Of a DNA stretch of 64,000 nucleotides, positions 36,332 to 43,840 are shown in pieces. A program made the position numbers and the translations under genes. The stretch lies in assembly GCF_004295665.1 (NCBI RefSeq), contig NZ_CP034759.1, positions 434,001 through 498,000 on the forward strand, read 5' to 3'. The DNA comes from Litorilituus sediminis (GTDB lineage Bacteria; Pseudomonadota; Gammaproteobacteria; Enterobacterales; Alteromonadaceae). Under the pieces are notes generated by a model that searched no databases, was not told the origin of the DNA, and saw nothing but the letters and a program-made list of their open reading frames with translations. Numbering within the stretch: position 1 is the first letter of the stretch; each line of letters starts with the position of its first letter.

Positions 36332-36658
36332 TTCGTTTACTTCACAATAAGCAGCAATTCCTTGTATAAGGTCTTCTGCTTGCTTATTTTTGGCAACGAA
36401 AATCAGCCCTGACCAAACATCCCATTCAATACCAATTCGTTTAGTACCTTTAAGAAATGTTTGAAAAGCCTCGTCAGCTCCATTAATAGTTAACCCAAAT
36501 GGAATTAACCCAAACTCTTTTGATATCTTCTTCTTCGCAGGTTTGTATTGGTCATACCTGCGTTCATTAATTTCATAGGTTAATTGACCAGAAAAGTTTC
36601 TTAAGAGAACTCCTTTTTCCAATTTTTCAATCAACTCTGATTTATCTTCTCTATCCAT
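36326..36658 (-). CDS. Hypothetical protein (cassette)
   Basis: 110 aa, soluble, charged. It starts MDREDKSELIEKLEKGVLLRNFSG and has a central GLIPFGLTINGADEAFQTFLKG. No family recognised, no signal peptide. The stop TAA is inside the attC core, the usual compact cassette form. Confidence 0.6.
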   Translation of the reverse strand: MDREDKSELIEKLEKGVLLRNFSGQLTYEINERRYDQYKPAKKKISKEFGLIPFGLTINGADEAFQTFLKGTKRIGIEWDVWSGLIFVAKNKQAEDLIQGIAAYCEVNEI

Positions 36659-36668
36659 GATTAAGAAA

Positions 36669-36771
36669 TACCAACGCCCACATTAAGAGGCGGATAATGC
36701 TTGGCTAAAATTTGCGAGGAACGAGCGTCAGCCAAGCGTTAGACGTCCCTTCCTTTAATTGCTTGTTAGGT
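36669..36771 (-). repeat. attC site
   Basis: Cores TACCAAC and GTTAGGT; arms GCTTGGCTAAAAT and CAGCCAAGC, with GACGTCC on the right side. Confidence 0.9.
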
Positions 36772-37086
36772 GTACTTTCCACTCTCATGCCAAGCAGAAG
36801 ATAAAAACTCTTTAGGAATTTCTTGCTCACTAGGATCATCAAAACCAAGCTCTTCCAATACATCAAACCATAAATCTCGTTTGGATTCTGGAAGCTTGAA
36901 ACCACACCATGGGCAATAGCCAATTTCAATGCATGAGCTACCACCATCATGGATAATCAACCCGTATTCATCAAATTTAGCTGTGTAACTAATAAGCACA
37001 TCAGGGCAATCAAATTCATAATCGTGCTGTTCACATTCTAGCGTCAGCTTCTGCTCCATTTGATTGCAACAATGTTTCATTTCCAT
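36766..37086 (-). CDS. DUF6980-type protein (cassette)
   Basis: 106 aa from ATG 37086 (a GTG at 37092 in the attC core is also in frame). Blocks MKHCCNQM, FDCPDVLISY, KFDEYGLIIHDGG, YCPWCGFKLPESKRDLWFDVLEELG and DDPSEQEIP match the DUF6980 family as recalled. The Cys pairs (CC, CPWC) suggest a zinc site. Function unknown; the family is often seen as single genes near mobile DNA. Confidence 0.7.
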   Translation of the reverse strand: MEMKHCCNQMEQKLTLECEQHDYEFDCPDVLISYTAKFDEYGLIIHDGGSSCIEIGYCPWCGFKLPESKRDLWFDVLEELGFDDPSEQEIPKEFLSSAWHESGKYT

Positions 37087-37090
37087 GTAC

Positions 37091-37186
37091 ACCTAACGCT
37101 TTAATAATAGGCAGAAAATTATAGGCTACACTGCCGCCTCGCGGCAAGCCTATGATTTTATGTCCTTATTGATTAACTTGTTATGT
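37091..37186 (-). repeat. attC site
   Basis: Cores ACCTAAC and GTTATGT; the inner part has ATAGGCTACACTGCCGC / GCGGCAAGCCTAT arms around a CTC loop, a more compact structure than its neighbours. Confidence 0.88.
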
Positions 37187-37197
37187 ACTTACTCTCT

Positions 37198-37803
37198 TTA
37201 CTCCCTATCTGACAGAGATAGAGTCTTTTGATCAAATCTTATTTGTAATGGATTACCTTTTACATCCCAAGCTCCTATATGAATATGAGGACTTCGGCTA
37301 TAACCATTATTACCAACTTTTGCTACAACATTTCCTTGTTTAACCAAATCACCTTTTTTTACCTTAATATCTCGCACGTGCGCTAGCAAAACCTTAGAGC
37401 CATTAGCAGTTTGAAAAACTATCGAACTTGCTCTGCCAGGAGTCATTATCCCTGGCTCATTCGTTACTTCATTTACACTGACGTCTATTACTTCACAATC
37501 ACAAGGGGCCAATACATTTTTCTTAAAGCCAAACCAGTCTTCATTCTTGAATCCATCGTTAATAAATGACTTTTGAAATAAGCGTTTTTCGTCTTCATAC
37601 CAACCGCCAATGACGCAATCTGTACCTAAAGCATCTCCTGCATATTTAAACTGTCCAGCCCAATGCTCAGTACATGAAAAAGTTTCTTTGTGAATAGAGT
37701 GAATTTTGATTAAGTCTTTCCCAAATAGAGGAAAACTAAAGAAAATGAAGATTAGCGAAAAAATTATGTTTTGAATTTTCAACGGACTTTTCCTTAAGTA
37801 CAT
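37198..37803 (-). CDS. Secreted M23-like peptidase-domain protein (cassette)
   Basis: 201 aa if ATG 37803 in the attC core is used; a TTG at residue 8 with AAGGAAA upstream is an equally good start and leads straight into the signal peptide (IIFSLIFIFFSFPLFG). The C-terminal half is LytM-like: VLAPCDCEVIDV, VLLAHVRDIKVKKGDLVKQG, VAKVGNNGYSRSPHIHIGAW with the HxH ligand pair. The first zinc motif (HxxxD) is not clear (FKYAGDALGTD), so it may be inactive or divergent. Unusual cargo for a cassette. Confidence 0.72.
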   Translation of the reverse strand: MYLRKSPLKIQNIIFSLIFIFFSFPLFGKDLIKIHSIHKETFSCTEHWAGQFKYAGDALGTDCVIGGWYEDEKRLFQKSFINDGFKNEDWFGFKKNVLAPCDCEVIDVSVNEVTNEPGIMTPGRASSIVFQTANGSKVLLAHVRDIKVKKGDLVKQGNVVAKVGNNGYSRSPHIHIGAWDVKGNPLQIRFDQKTLSLSDRE

Positions 37804-37902
37804 AACGCTTGCGTTAAGCGGCTAGAAAAGATGGATTGTGTTTTTGCCACTGCAAAAAACCGAGCCATACTTTTATTGTCCGACTTGAACGCCTTGTTAG
37901 TT
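37800..37902 (-). repeat. attC site
   Basis: Cores ACATAAC and GTTAGTT; arms include GTGTTTTTGCC / GCAAAAAACC and TTGTCCG. It overlaps the first codon of the M23-like gene. Confidence 0.85.
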
Positions 37903-38129
37903 TGCCCTTCGACAAACTATTTGATTTAACAATGGTTAGAACATACACCAAGAACTAAAAGAAGCATAGAACAACGCTATTTGCTTGATGTGTTACAACC
38001 GACTTAAAAAGTTTGAACATGTGAGAAGAATACGAAATGAGAACTTACTCCATGTTCACTTACAACGTGCTAAGAATTCAACTTAACACGATGAATGTAT
38101 CAAAAGATACTTACCTAGAAAACTAGGCA
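37903..38129. other. ORF-less integron cassette
   Basis: 227 bp between two attC sites without a minus-strand ORF. A 29-codon plus-strand frame (starting near 38037, MRTYSMFTYN) runs against the cassette orientation and is weak. Confidence 0.55.
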
Positions 38130-38233
38130 ATCTAACGCCCACAATAAGGGGCTGATTAATAGTTTGCTAAAATGTGAAGCGGAGCGAAACCGAGCAAACT
38201 GTTAGCAGTCCCGCTTTATTTGCCTTGTTAGGT
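38130..38233 (-). repeat. attC site
   Basis: Cores ATCTAAC and GTTAGGT; arms AGTTTGCTAAAAT and GAGCAAACT; CTAACGCCCACAATAAGG start typical of the array. Confidence 0.9.
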
Positions 38234-38260
38234 ATATTTACCCCAAATAGTGAACTATGT

Positions 38261-38482
38261 TTAATTTTTTTTGAGGACATCAAAATATGCATAAACCCAT
38301 GAAAATATTATTAACACAGGAATGAATATTGCGCATGCGAGTAATAAGCCTTCCGGCTTAAAAACTCCAAACTTAGCGTATTTAACGCTAACACCTACAG
38401 CAGTAATTATTGAAATACCCAAAAACATTATAATGAAGACAAACTTTGCTTCTTTTAAAACTCTTTGATCTGTTACTTTCAT
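38261..38482 (-). CDS. Small two-helix membrane protein (cassette)
   Basis: 73 aa. Two membrane helices (about 12-34, AKFVFIIMFLGISIITAVGV, and 45-66, LLLACAIFIPVLIIFSWVY) and short charged ends. No family recognised; small membrane proteins are frequent in integron arrays. Confidence 0.6.
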   Translation of the reverse strand: MKVTDQRVLKEAKFVFIIMFLGISIITAVGVSVKYAKFGVFKPEGLLLACAIFIPVLIIFSWVYAYFDVLKKN

Positions 38483-38524
38483 TTAGTAGCTACCAAAACG
38501 ATTTATAACCCAAAATCTAGATAT

Positions 38525-38624
38525 ACCTAACGCCCCAATAATGGGCAAATATCAGTTGGTTAAAATAAGCGACGCAGGAGCAAAAACCAACTGTTATTTG
38601 TCCTGATTAATTGGCTTGTTATGT
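38525..38624 (-). repeat. attC site
   Basis: Cores ACCTAAC and GTTATGT; arms CAGTTGGTTAAAAT and AACCAACTG; closely similar to the site at 35846-35944 (shared GCGACGCAGGAGC). Confidence 0.9.
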
Positions 38625-38643
38625 TTAAGATTACGCTAAACTC

Positions 38644-39039
38644 TTAAAACTTTCTTTCTTGAACTTTTACAATTTCACACTTGCCTTTGCTAGAAAGGTA
38701 GGTTGGTTTTATTTTATCTGGGAATTCGACCGATGTAGTTTCGGTATTTACACTAGCGGATAAATCCACTCTACTTATTTCATAACGTCGAACCATTTTT
38801 ATTCCTGAGAACATATCTATTCTTTGATATGTAATTTTATCCACAGCAAAAAAACCTTCTGAGTTAAACGCAAAACCTCCTTTTTGAGAATGAGTGATTT
38901 TTCCTGAATCTTCATCTACCTTTGCAGAAAACTTAGTTTCAGAATCATCGGATCCAACCAAGCACTCTAGGTAGACGGGTTTTGCGAAAACATTTATAGA
39001 AAATAAACAGACAGATGCGCCAAATAGATATTTATTCAC
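38644..39039 (-). CDS. Secreted hypothetical protein (cassette)
   Basis: 131 aa from GTG 39039, chosen because AAGGAGA stands at good distance and it opens a signal peptide (NKYLFGASVCLFSINVFA). The mature part is beta-rich (PVYLECLVGSDDSETKFSAKV) with two Cys, one near each end (YLEC and GKCEIV), possibly a disulfide. No family recognised. Confidence 0.6.
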   Translation of the reverse strand: MNKYLFGASVCLFSINVFAKPVYLECLVGSDDSETKFSAKVDEDSGKITHSQKGGFAFNSEGFFAVDKITYQRIDMFSGIKMVRRYEISRVDLSASVNTETTSVEFPDKIKPTYLSSKGKCEIVKVQERKF

Positions 39040-39054
39040 CAAGCTTCTCCTTAA

Positions 39055-39155
39055 ACATAACGCTCCGTTAAGGGGCGGATAATGCATGGCTATAATCGTG
39101 AGGAACGAACGTCAGCCATGCGTTAGACGTCCATGCCTTAAACGGCTTGTTATGT
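39055..39155 (-). repeat. attC site
   Basis: Cores ACATAAC and GTTATGT; arms GCATGGCTATAAT and CAGCCATGC; GACGTCC on the right. Confidence 0.9.
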
Positions 39156-39161
39156 TTGAGA

Positions 39162-39464
39162 TTAACTCAAACGGGCAATAATTTTTGCTGCCCACTTATC
39201 AAGTAGCTTTGCTGGTGCAAAAGATAAGCACAGACCTATTATTGGAAATAATGCCGTAAAAATTGCCGCCACAATTTTGTCCGTTTGGTCTTTAGTTGGA
39301 ACACCATTGATTTCAATGGAAGCATTTGGGTCTAGCGCGGCTTGAGTAAAAACAAAGACCAAAATACTACCAACAAGTATCAATGTCCCACCGGCTAGGC
39401 GGCTTAACCCAACTACAATATCTACTTTTTTCTTTAAATCTTCTTCCATACCTGACTCAAACAT
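39162..39464 (-). CDS. Two-helix membrane protein (cassette)
   Basis: 100 aa if started at ATG 39464, which lies in the attC core (GGCGTTATG) with GAGG five bases upstream; MEEDLKKK at 39449 is the alternative. Two membrane helices (LAGGTLILVGSILVFVF and IVAAIFTALFPIIGLCLSF) flank a short outer loop containing ASIEINGVPTKDQT. No family recognised. Confidence 0.6.
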   Translation of the reverse strand: MFESGMEEDLKKKVDIVVGLSRLAGGTLILVGSILVFVFTQAALDPNASIEINGVPTKDQTDKIVAAIFTALFPIIGLCLSFAPAKLLDKWAAKIIARLS

Positions 39465-39561
39465 AACGCCCTCGTTAATGGGCAAAATTTAGTTGGCTAA
39501 AATTGTTGAGGAACGAAACACAGCCAACTGTATTTTGTCCAGATTAAACAGCTTGTTATGT
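39461..39561 (-). repeat. attC site
   Basis: Cores ACATAAC and GTTATGT; arms AGTTGGCTAAAAT and CAGCCAACT; holds both the next stop and the previous start. Confidence 0.9.
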
Positions 39562-39897
39562 TACTTTTCTTTTAACTCTATTACCAGAGATGTCTCGCCA
39601 GCCATCAATCTCTGGGGTTGAGAGTAAGTAAGCAGTAAAAGTTACAATACCCAGAGTCTTTCTAATACGTTCAGCCCAAATAAAACCTACAATAACACCG
39701 ATAAAACCACAGCCATACACCACATACAATGCCATTTCGTACTCTAGAAAATTGAAGGCTACAAGTCCTATTAATGCCAATAAGACAGTAGGGGTGATGA
39801 CTATTTGAAGGTAGAACAAACTTATTACGAATATGCCCAAGAATAGAAAATGCCACTCAAGAGGCTTGATAATGATATTTTTAAGTGTGCTCCGCAC
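39556..39897 (-). CDS. Multi-helix membrane protein (cassette)
   Basis: 113 aa from a GTG start. Three hydrophobic segments (FLFLGIFVISLFYLQIVI, VLLALIGLVAFNFL, ALYVVYGCGFIGVIVGFIW) and a basic tail, NRVKRKVT. AGGGA lies upstream. Stop codon in the attC core. No family recognised. Confidence 0.58.
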   Translation of the reverse strand: MRSTLKNIIIKPLEWHFLFLGIFVISLFYLQIVITPTVLLALIGLVAFNFLEYEMALYVVYGCGFIGVIVGFIWAERIRKTLGIVTFTAYLLSTPEIDGWRDISGNRVKRKVT

Positions 39898-39915
39898 GAT
39901 GAGATATCCCTAGTA

Positions 39916-40015
39916 ACATAACGCCTCGCTAACGGGCGCAAAATTGTTGGCTAAAATTAGCGAAGAATGAGCGCAAGCCAACTGTTTTGCGTCCACTTTA
40001 AGCGACTTGTTAACT
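39916..40015 (-). repeat. attC site
   Basis: Cores ACATAAC and GTTAACT; arms TTGTTGGCTAAAAT and AAGCCAACTG; the site nearest attI. Confidence 0.9.
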
Positions 40016-40282
40016 GTACTTTTGAATAAGATCTCTAACCCAATTTTTTAATTTAGGGATAACTACCTCATTCTCTGATTCAAAACCTTCTTCATTAAAG
40101 TAACCTTCCATTTCAATACGGTATTGCCAATCTCTAGATTCTTGGAGTACAGAATATGGAATTGCTTCAAGAGCTTCTATTGCACTGGTAAATCTAGCCG
40201 CAAACTCATCTCGATCTTTGGGTGCAGCTTCGTACTTTTTAATTTCAATCAGCAACCTTTCTAAGATAGATTTGTTAGACAT
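40010..40282 (-). CDS. Hypothetical protein (first cassette)
   Basis: 90 aa, helical and charged (MSNKSILERLLIEIKKYEAAPKDRDEF), no signal peptide or recognised family. It is the cassette next to attI, so it is the most recently inserted or best expressed if the array follows the usual rule. Confidence 0.6.
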   Translation of the reverse strand: MSNKSILERLLIEIKKYEAAPKDRDEFAARFTSAIEALEAIPYSVLQESRDWQYRIEMEGYFNEEGFESENEVVIPKLKNWVRDLIQKYS

Positions 40283-40305
40283 CCGATTCTCGAGCTACCT
40301 TGTAC

Positions 40306-40356
40306 AGTTAACAGTATATTATGTAGACTTCTCAGTAATGTCCGCCTACTTCTATC
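40306..40356 (-). other. attI-type recombination region
   Basis: A core CAGTTAAC ending at 40312 joins the first cassette to a conserved 36-bp block (40314-40349) containing TATGTAGACTTCTCAGTAA and TCCGCCTAC. The same block, 32 of 36 bases identical, stands at the head of the second array (59171-59206). Position between the first cassette and intI fits attI. Confidence 0.78.
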
Positions 40357-40523
40357 CGTACAACCTACCAGAAAACCCAGCTAATTCAAACTATTAAAAA
40401 CAAAACAGTTACCGAATATCAGAGGTTCAGGGATATTACGAAGATTTCATAGTAACACAACATATTAATTCCCCTGATTTAACCCATAATTTCAAAACGT
40501 TACTTATAGAGCAGTTCTACAAC

Positions 40524-40555
40524 AGGATATTACTGAGAATTCTCAGTAATATCCT
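40524..40555. repeat. Perfect 32-bp palindrome made of two inverted attI motifs
   Basis: Each half is TTCTCAGTAATATCCT; the centre is GAATTC. The 15-mer TTCTCAGTAATATCC also occurs with one mismatch inside attI (40329-40343) and as a partial inverted copy at 40431-40444 (sharing GGATATTAC). It lies 15 bp upstream of the intI -35 box. Confidence 0.85.
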
Positions 40556-40570
40556 TTTCAAAAAAAAACT

Positions 40571-40613
40571 TTGCATAATTTCTGTTAAAAACTATAACTG
40601 TATATATATACAG
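40571..40613 (+). promoter_or_regulatory. intI promoter with LexA (SOS) box
   Basis: -35 TTGCAT (40571-40576), 16-bp spacer, -10 TATAAC (40593-40598). CTGTATATATATACAG at 40598-40613 is a perfect match to the CTG-N10-CAG LexA consensus and overlaps the -10 box, so LexA should repress intI until DNA damage. GGAGG eight bases before the ATG gives strong translation. Confidence 0.88.
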
Positions 40614-40636
40614 CTATAGTTTTTGGAGGGTAGATA

Positions 40637-41617
40637 ATGGCAAGTTCACCATTTTTAGAAAATATTCGTCATGTGCTCAGGACAAAGCATTATAGTATCC
40701 AAACAGAAAAAGCTTATTTAACATGGATTAAACGATTCATACTATATAACCAGAAGCGCCACCCTGCTGACATGGGTGAGGAAGAGGTTAGCAACTTTTT
40801 ATCTTATTTAGCAGTTGATAGACGAGTTACTTCATCAACACAGAATTTAGCATTATGCGCAATTATCTTTATGTATAAGCATATTTTTGAGCGAGAATTA
40901 ACGTTACTTGATGACACTGTTAGGGCAAAAGCGCCAAAACGTGTGCCTATTGTATTGTCGAACAATGAAGCGATGAAATTGATAAGCTTTATGCCTAGCC
41001 TCTATCAATTAATGTTTTCTCTGCTCTATGGAAGCGGTTTACGCAAAGCTGAGTTACTCCGTCTTAGAATAAAAGACATAGACTTTGACAATCATTCTAT
41101 TTTTGTCTTTAGGGGTAAAGGTAAAAAAGATAGAGTTACCATGCTACCTCAAAGCCTTGTGCCGATGATCCAGACACAAATCTGTAAAGTGACAGCAATC
41201 CACAAAAAAGATCTTGCTGATGGTGAAGGAAAAACAAGTTTACCCAGTGGATTAGCAAGAAAATATCCCTATGCAATTACTGACATTAAATGGCAATATC
41301 TTTTCCCGTCAAGAAGTCGCTGCCAACACCCTACCGATGGATATTTTTGTCGACACCACCTGCATTGGAGTGCATTGACTAAAGTATTAAGAAAAGCAGT
41401 AATGCAAAGCGGGATCAAAAAGCATGTAACAGCACATACGTTTAGGCATAGTTTTGCCACACAATTATTAGTAAATGGTGCTGATATCAGAACGGTACAA
41501 GAACTATTAGGTCACAATGATTTAAAAACAACGCAAATTTATACTCATGTTATCGGTCAGCACGCGTCAGGAGTGTTAAGCCCAATTGATAAAAACCAAT
41601 TAGAACATGCTAGGTAA
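40637..41617 (+). CDS. intI: Integron integrase IntI
   Basis: A 326-aa tyrosine recombinase that moves cassettes between attC and attI. Core-binding domain about 5-95. Catalytic residues Arg136 (YGSGLRKAELL), Lys in RGKGKKDR, HTFR at 267-270, His293 (LLGHND) and Tyr302 (TTQIYTHV). The extra IntI-specific segment between the catalytic boxes is present (about 195-245, including KWQYLFPS and CRHHLHWSAL), which separates it from XerC/D. Full length and without frameshift. Preceded by a LexA-controlled promoter; all cassettes lie to its left in the opposite orientation. Confidence 0.96.
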   Translation: MASSPFLENIRHVLRTKHYSIQTEKAYLTWIKRFILYNQKRHPADMGEEEVSNFLSYLAVDRRVTSSTQNLALCAIIFMYKHIFERELTLLDDTVRAKAPKRVPIVLSNNEAMKLISFMPSLYQLMFSLLYGSGLRKAELLRLRIKDIDFDNHSIFVFRGKGKKDRVTMLPQSLVPMIQTQICKVTAIHKKDLADGEGKTSLPSGLARKYPYAITDIKWQYLFPSRSRCQHPTDGYFCRHHLHWSALTKVLRKAVMQSGIKKHVTAHTFRHSFATQLLVNGADIRTVQELLGHNDLKTTQIYTHVIGQHASGVLSPIDKNQLEHAR

Positions 41618-41710
41618 TAAATAGAGTGCCATATCTAGCTCGATCACAACATATAACCTAATAAAACAATAACTTAAAGGTAAACCATTGTTTCTAAGTT
41701 AAATGTAATT

Positions 41711-41741
41711 AAAAGGCGAACACTTCAAATATCGCCTTTTA
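41711..41741 (+). terminator. Terminator between intI and the FGE-like gene
   Basis: The stem AAAGGCGA / TCGCCTTT with a 12-base loop is followed by Ts on plus; on the minus strand it also ends in a T-rich stretch, so it may serve both convergent genes. Confidence 0.65.
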
Positions 41742-41769
41742 TGTATCTAATGCCCTGCCCTTAAATTAT

Positions 41770-43425
41770 CTAAATAGTTTTAAAGTCTAACCAGTTAACG
41801 GCAAACATATCCTGTTCACCTTTTACTGTTATAAAGTGTTTACCGGCGGGTAACTCAATAGATAAGTCTTTTATTGTTTTCCAGCCACGTTCACCGCTAA
41901 GTTTTGGTGCAGCAAGTTTGGTATCGCCGAGCCAAATTTCAAATTGCTGCTCTTGACCCGAATGGAATACTCGTGCATCTAAAGAAAAAATTCGCGCTTT
42001 ATCAATATTAACAATGTAGCTCGATTTATTTTTACCAATAGAGTTAATTATTTTATCCTCTTCAGGCTCTAACACTGAGTATTTCACTTCAATATCTTGA
42101 GCATAGCTATATGCCTCTCCTTCAATTTTTGTCGGTAAGGTATGTTCAGTGATAAAACCAGAGTCAACAAAGGTGCTTTTCATACTTTCTGTTTCATTAT
42201 TGAGTGCGACAACATAGTAACGGGCGTTATGCTTTAATGGCGCTTTATCAATAAAACTGCTGCTATTGATCCCTTTTGCAATAGCTGACGTTGTATTAGT
42301 CATAGGATCTTGACGATACACGCTATAGCCAGTAACAAACTTCTCAGTGTTATTTTGCCAAGTTAATAACACCTTATCTTTGGCTGTAATTGATGAATTC
42401 AAACCTCGTGGCGCAGCTGGATAGGCCGGATTTTGTTTATGCTTAGCCTTAACTTTTGCTTGTGCTAAATTAAGTTGCTTAACAAACTGCTTATTACCTA
42501 CCTGAGCAGGTAAAGCTTTACCGCCGGTATCAAGTGCTAATCTAAATCCTTCTAAAGCACCAAGAAAATCAGCAGACATGCTACCACGTTGACTAGATGG
42601 CCAAGGCTCCCAGTGCCAACTGCCACCTCTAACTACAGTTTCCTTACATTCCTTGGTTATAACGGCGCTACCATCAGTTGGCGCATTTTGATAATTATCT
42701 ACATAACAATCAGCTAAGTACTCCATTACATTACCTACTAAATCGTATACACCAAATGGATTCGGCTTATAAAGTCCAACCATAGATAATGTCGCTTCAT
42801 TATCACTACATTGCTCTACATCGCGCACATAGGCACCAGGAAATTGAGATGCCGACATATTCTTAGCATACCATTCAGATACATTGGCATATTCACATGA
42901 TTTGTTAGCCTGCTTGTCTTCACCAAAAAAGTGACGGCTGCGCGTACCTGCCCGTAAGGTATACTCCCATTCAGCTTCTGTAGGCAATCGATAGTTTTTT
43001 CCCGTCTTCTCAGATAACCATTTTGCATAAGCAACGGCAGCTTTTTGCGGTAAACATACTACAGGGTGATATTTACTGAAGTTATATATGTTGGTATCCC
43101 AACTTGCCAATACCTCTCTATTTGCTCCACCAAGTACATACTGATAACAATTATCAGGCATTTTGTAATTGGTATCCTTAATGAACTTTTCAAATTCAGC
43201 GACGGTTACTTCGTATTTACCCATTTGAAATGCGGATACAGATACTTGCCTTATAGGTTGTTCATCTTTTTCGCCACGATCACTGCCCATATGAAATGTC
43301 CCCGCAGGAATATTTACCATAGGTGGTTCAATAAATTTTGCTTCGCCAGCAATACTCATTTGTACTGATAAAGCTAAGGTTGAAATAGCCAAAGTCATCG
43401 GCTTTATTACATTATTTTTTGTCAT
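41770..43425 (-). CDS. Secreted SUMF1/FGE-family protein with FN3 and C-terminal binding domain
   Basis: 551 aa. Signal peptide to about residue 26 (VQMSIA-GEA). The formylglycine-generating/PvdO-like domain spans about 35-315: IPAGTFHMGSD, QMGKYEVTVAEF, YRLPTEAEWEYTLRAG, GNVMEYLADCY, VRGGSWHWEPW and GFRLA. A fibronectin-III-like part covers about 340-430 and a beta-rich C-terminal domain about 440-551 (VFHSGQEQQFEIWL, DMFAVNWLDFKTI), possibly carbohydrate binding. Because it is secreted, it is unlikely to activate cytoplasmic sulfatases; a binding or non-catalytic role is possible. Confidence 0.85.
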   Translation of the reverse strand: MTKNNVIKPMTLAISTLALSVQMSIAGEAKFIEPPMVNIPAGTFHMGSDRGEKDEQPIRQVSVSAFQMGKYEVTVAEFEKFIKDTNYKMPDNCYQYVLGGANREVLASWDTNIYNFSKYHPVVCLPQKAAVAYAKWLSEKTGKNYRLPTEAEWEYTLRAGTRSRHFFGEDKQANKSCEYANVSEWYAKNMSASQFPGAYVRDVEQCSDNEATLSMVGLYKPNPFGVYDLVGNVMEYLADCYVDNYQNAPTDGSAVITKECKETVVRGGSWHWEPWPSSQRGSMSADFLGALEGFRLALDTGGKALPAQVGNKQFVKQLNLAQAKVKAKHKQNPAYPAAPRGLNSSITAKDKVLLTWQNNTEKFVTGYSVYRQDPMTNTTSAIAKGINSSSFIDKAPLKHNARYYVVALNNETESMKSTFVDSGFITEHTLPTKIEGEAYSYAQDIEVKYSVLEPEEDKIINSIGKNKSSYIVNIDKARIFSLDARVFHSGQEQQFEIWLGDTKLAAPKLSGERGWKTIKDLSIELPAGKHFITVKGEQDMFAVNWLDFKTI

Positions 43426-43730
43426 ATTAACTCCTGTGTAGTTTCGCTAACACACTAGTAAATGACGTATAAATTGATCTTATGAAAAACCTATTTCAGC
43501 CGAGTTTTTATTAAAAAATAGAAAAATTATAGAAAAAATAACGGCCTTATTAGCCTTAATTCCAGCTTAGTTCCTGATTTGATCACCTCATATATAACAA
43601 CGCTGATAACTCTATAAAGACATTTTAGATGATTAAATCTTTGCTCTACTTTTACTTGCTTAAAGAACTAGTAAATATTTACCAACTTATGTATGGAGTT
43701 ATAAGAGTTATCAATCACAATTCATGCAGA

Positions 43731-43823
43731 GTTACCAGAGTTATACAAAAGGTGCTTTTGCGGGGTTGCTGGAGTTATACAAAAATGCTATTTTAGAGTT
43801 GTCAGGGTTATACAAAAAAAGAT
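43731..43823 (+). repeat. Tandem imperfect 33-34-bp repeats upstream of the HicB-like gene
   Basis: Units start at 43731, 43765 and 43798 (the last truncated). Each begins GTTRYCRGRGTTATACAAAA-like. A weaker half unit lies at 43696-43712. They end 17 bp before the HicB-like start and could be operator sites. The rest of 43426-43730 is AT-rich and without a gene. Confidence 0.75.
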
Positions 43824-43840
43824 GAATAGAAGGTTAACTG

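Larger units (their letters stand above)
33113..41617 (-). mobile_element. Chromosomal integron: intI, attI and leftward cassette array
   Basis: intI at the right end is transcribed rightward. From the attI region at about 40306 a series of minus-strand cassettes runs leftward. Between consecutive genes lie sites of 96-105 bp, each beginning (read left to right) with an (A/G)YNTAACGC-like core and ending TTG-TTA(T/G)G(T), with strong inner inverted repeats, as expected for attC. Nine intact sites, one interrupted site and one degenerate end site were counted. Many cassette stop codons lie inside the next attC core. Cassette genes differ in style and most have no recognised function. Confidence 0.93.

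Noticed and set aside
35846..40015. Regularly spaced repeats of about 100 bp that might be taken for a CRISPR or other repeat array
   Set aside because: The repeats are long, diverse, have inner inverted repeats and TAAC/GTTA cores, and separate genes; with intI next to them they are attC sites.
43426..43840. Possible hicA toxin gene upstream of the HicB-like gene
   Set aside because: All frames on both strands are short and none shows the small basic HicA pattern; the stretch holds repeats instead.
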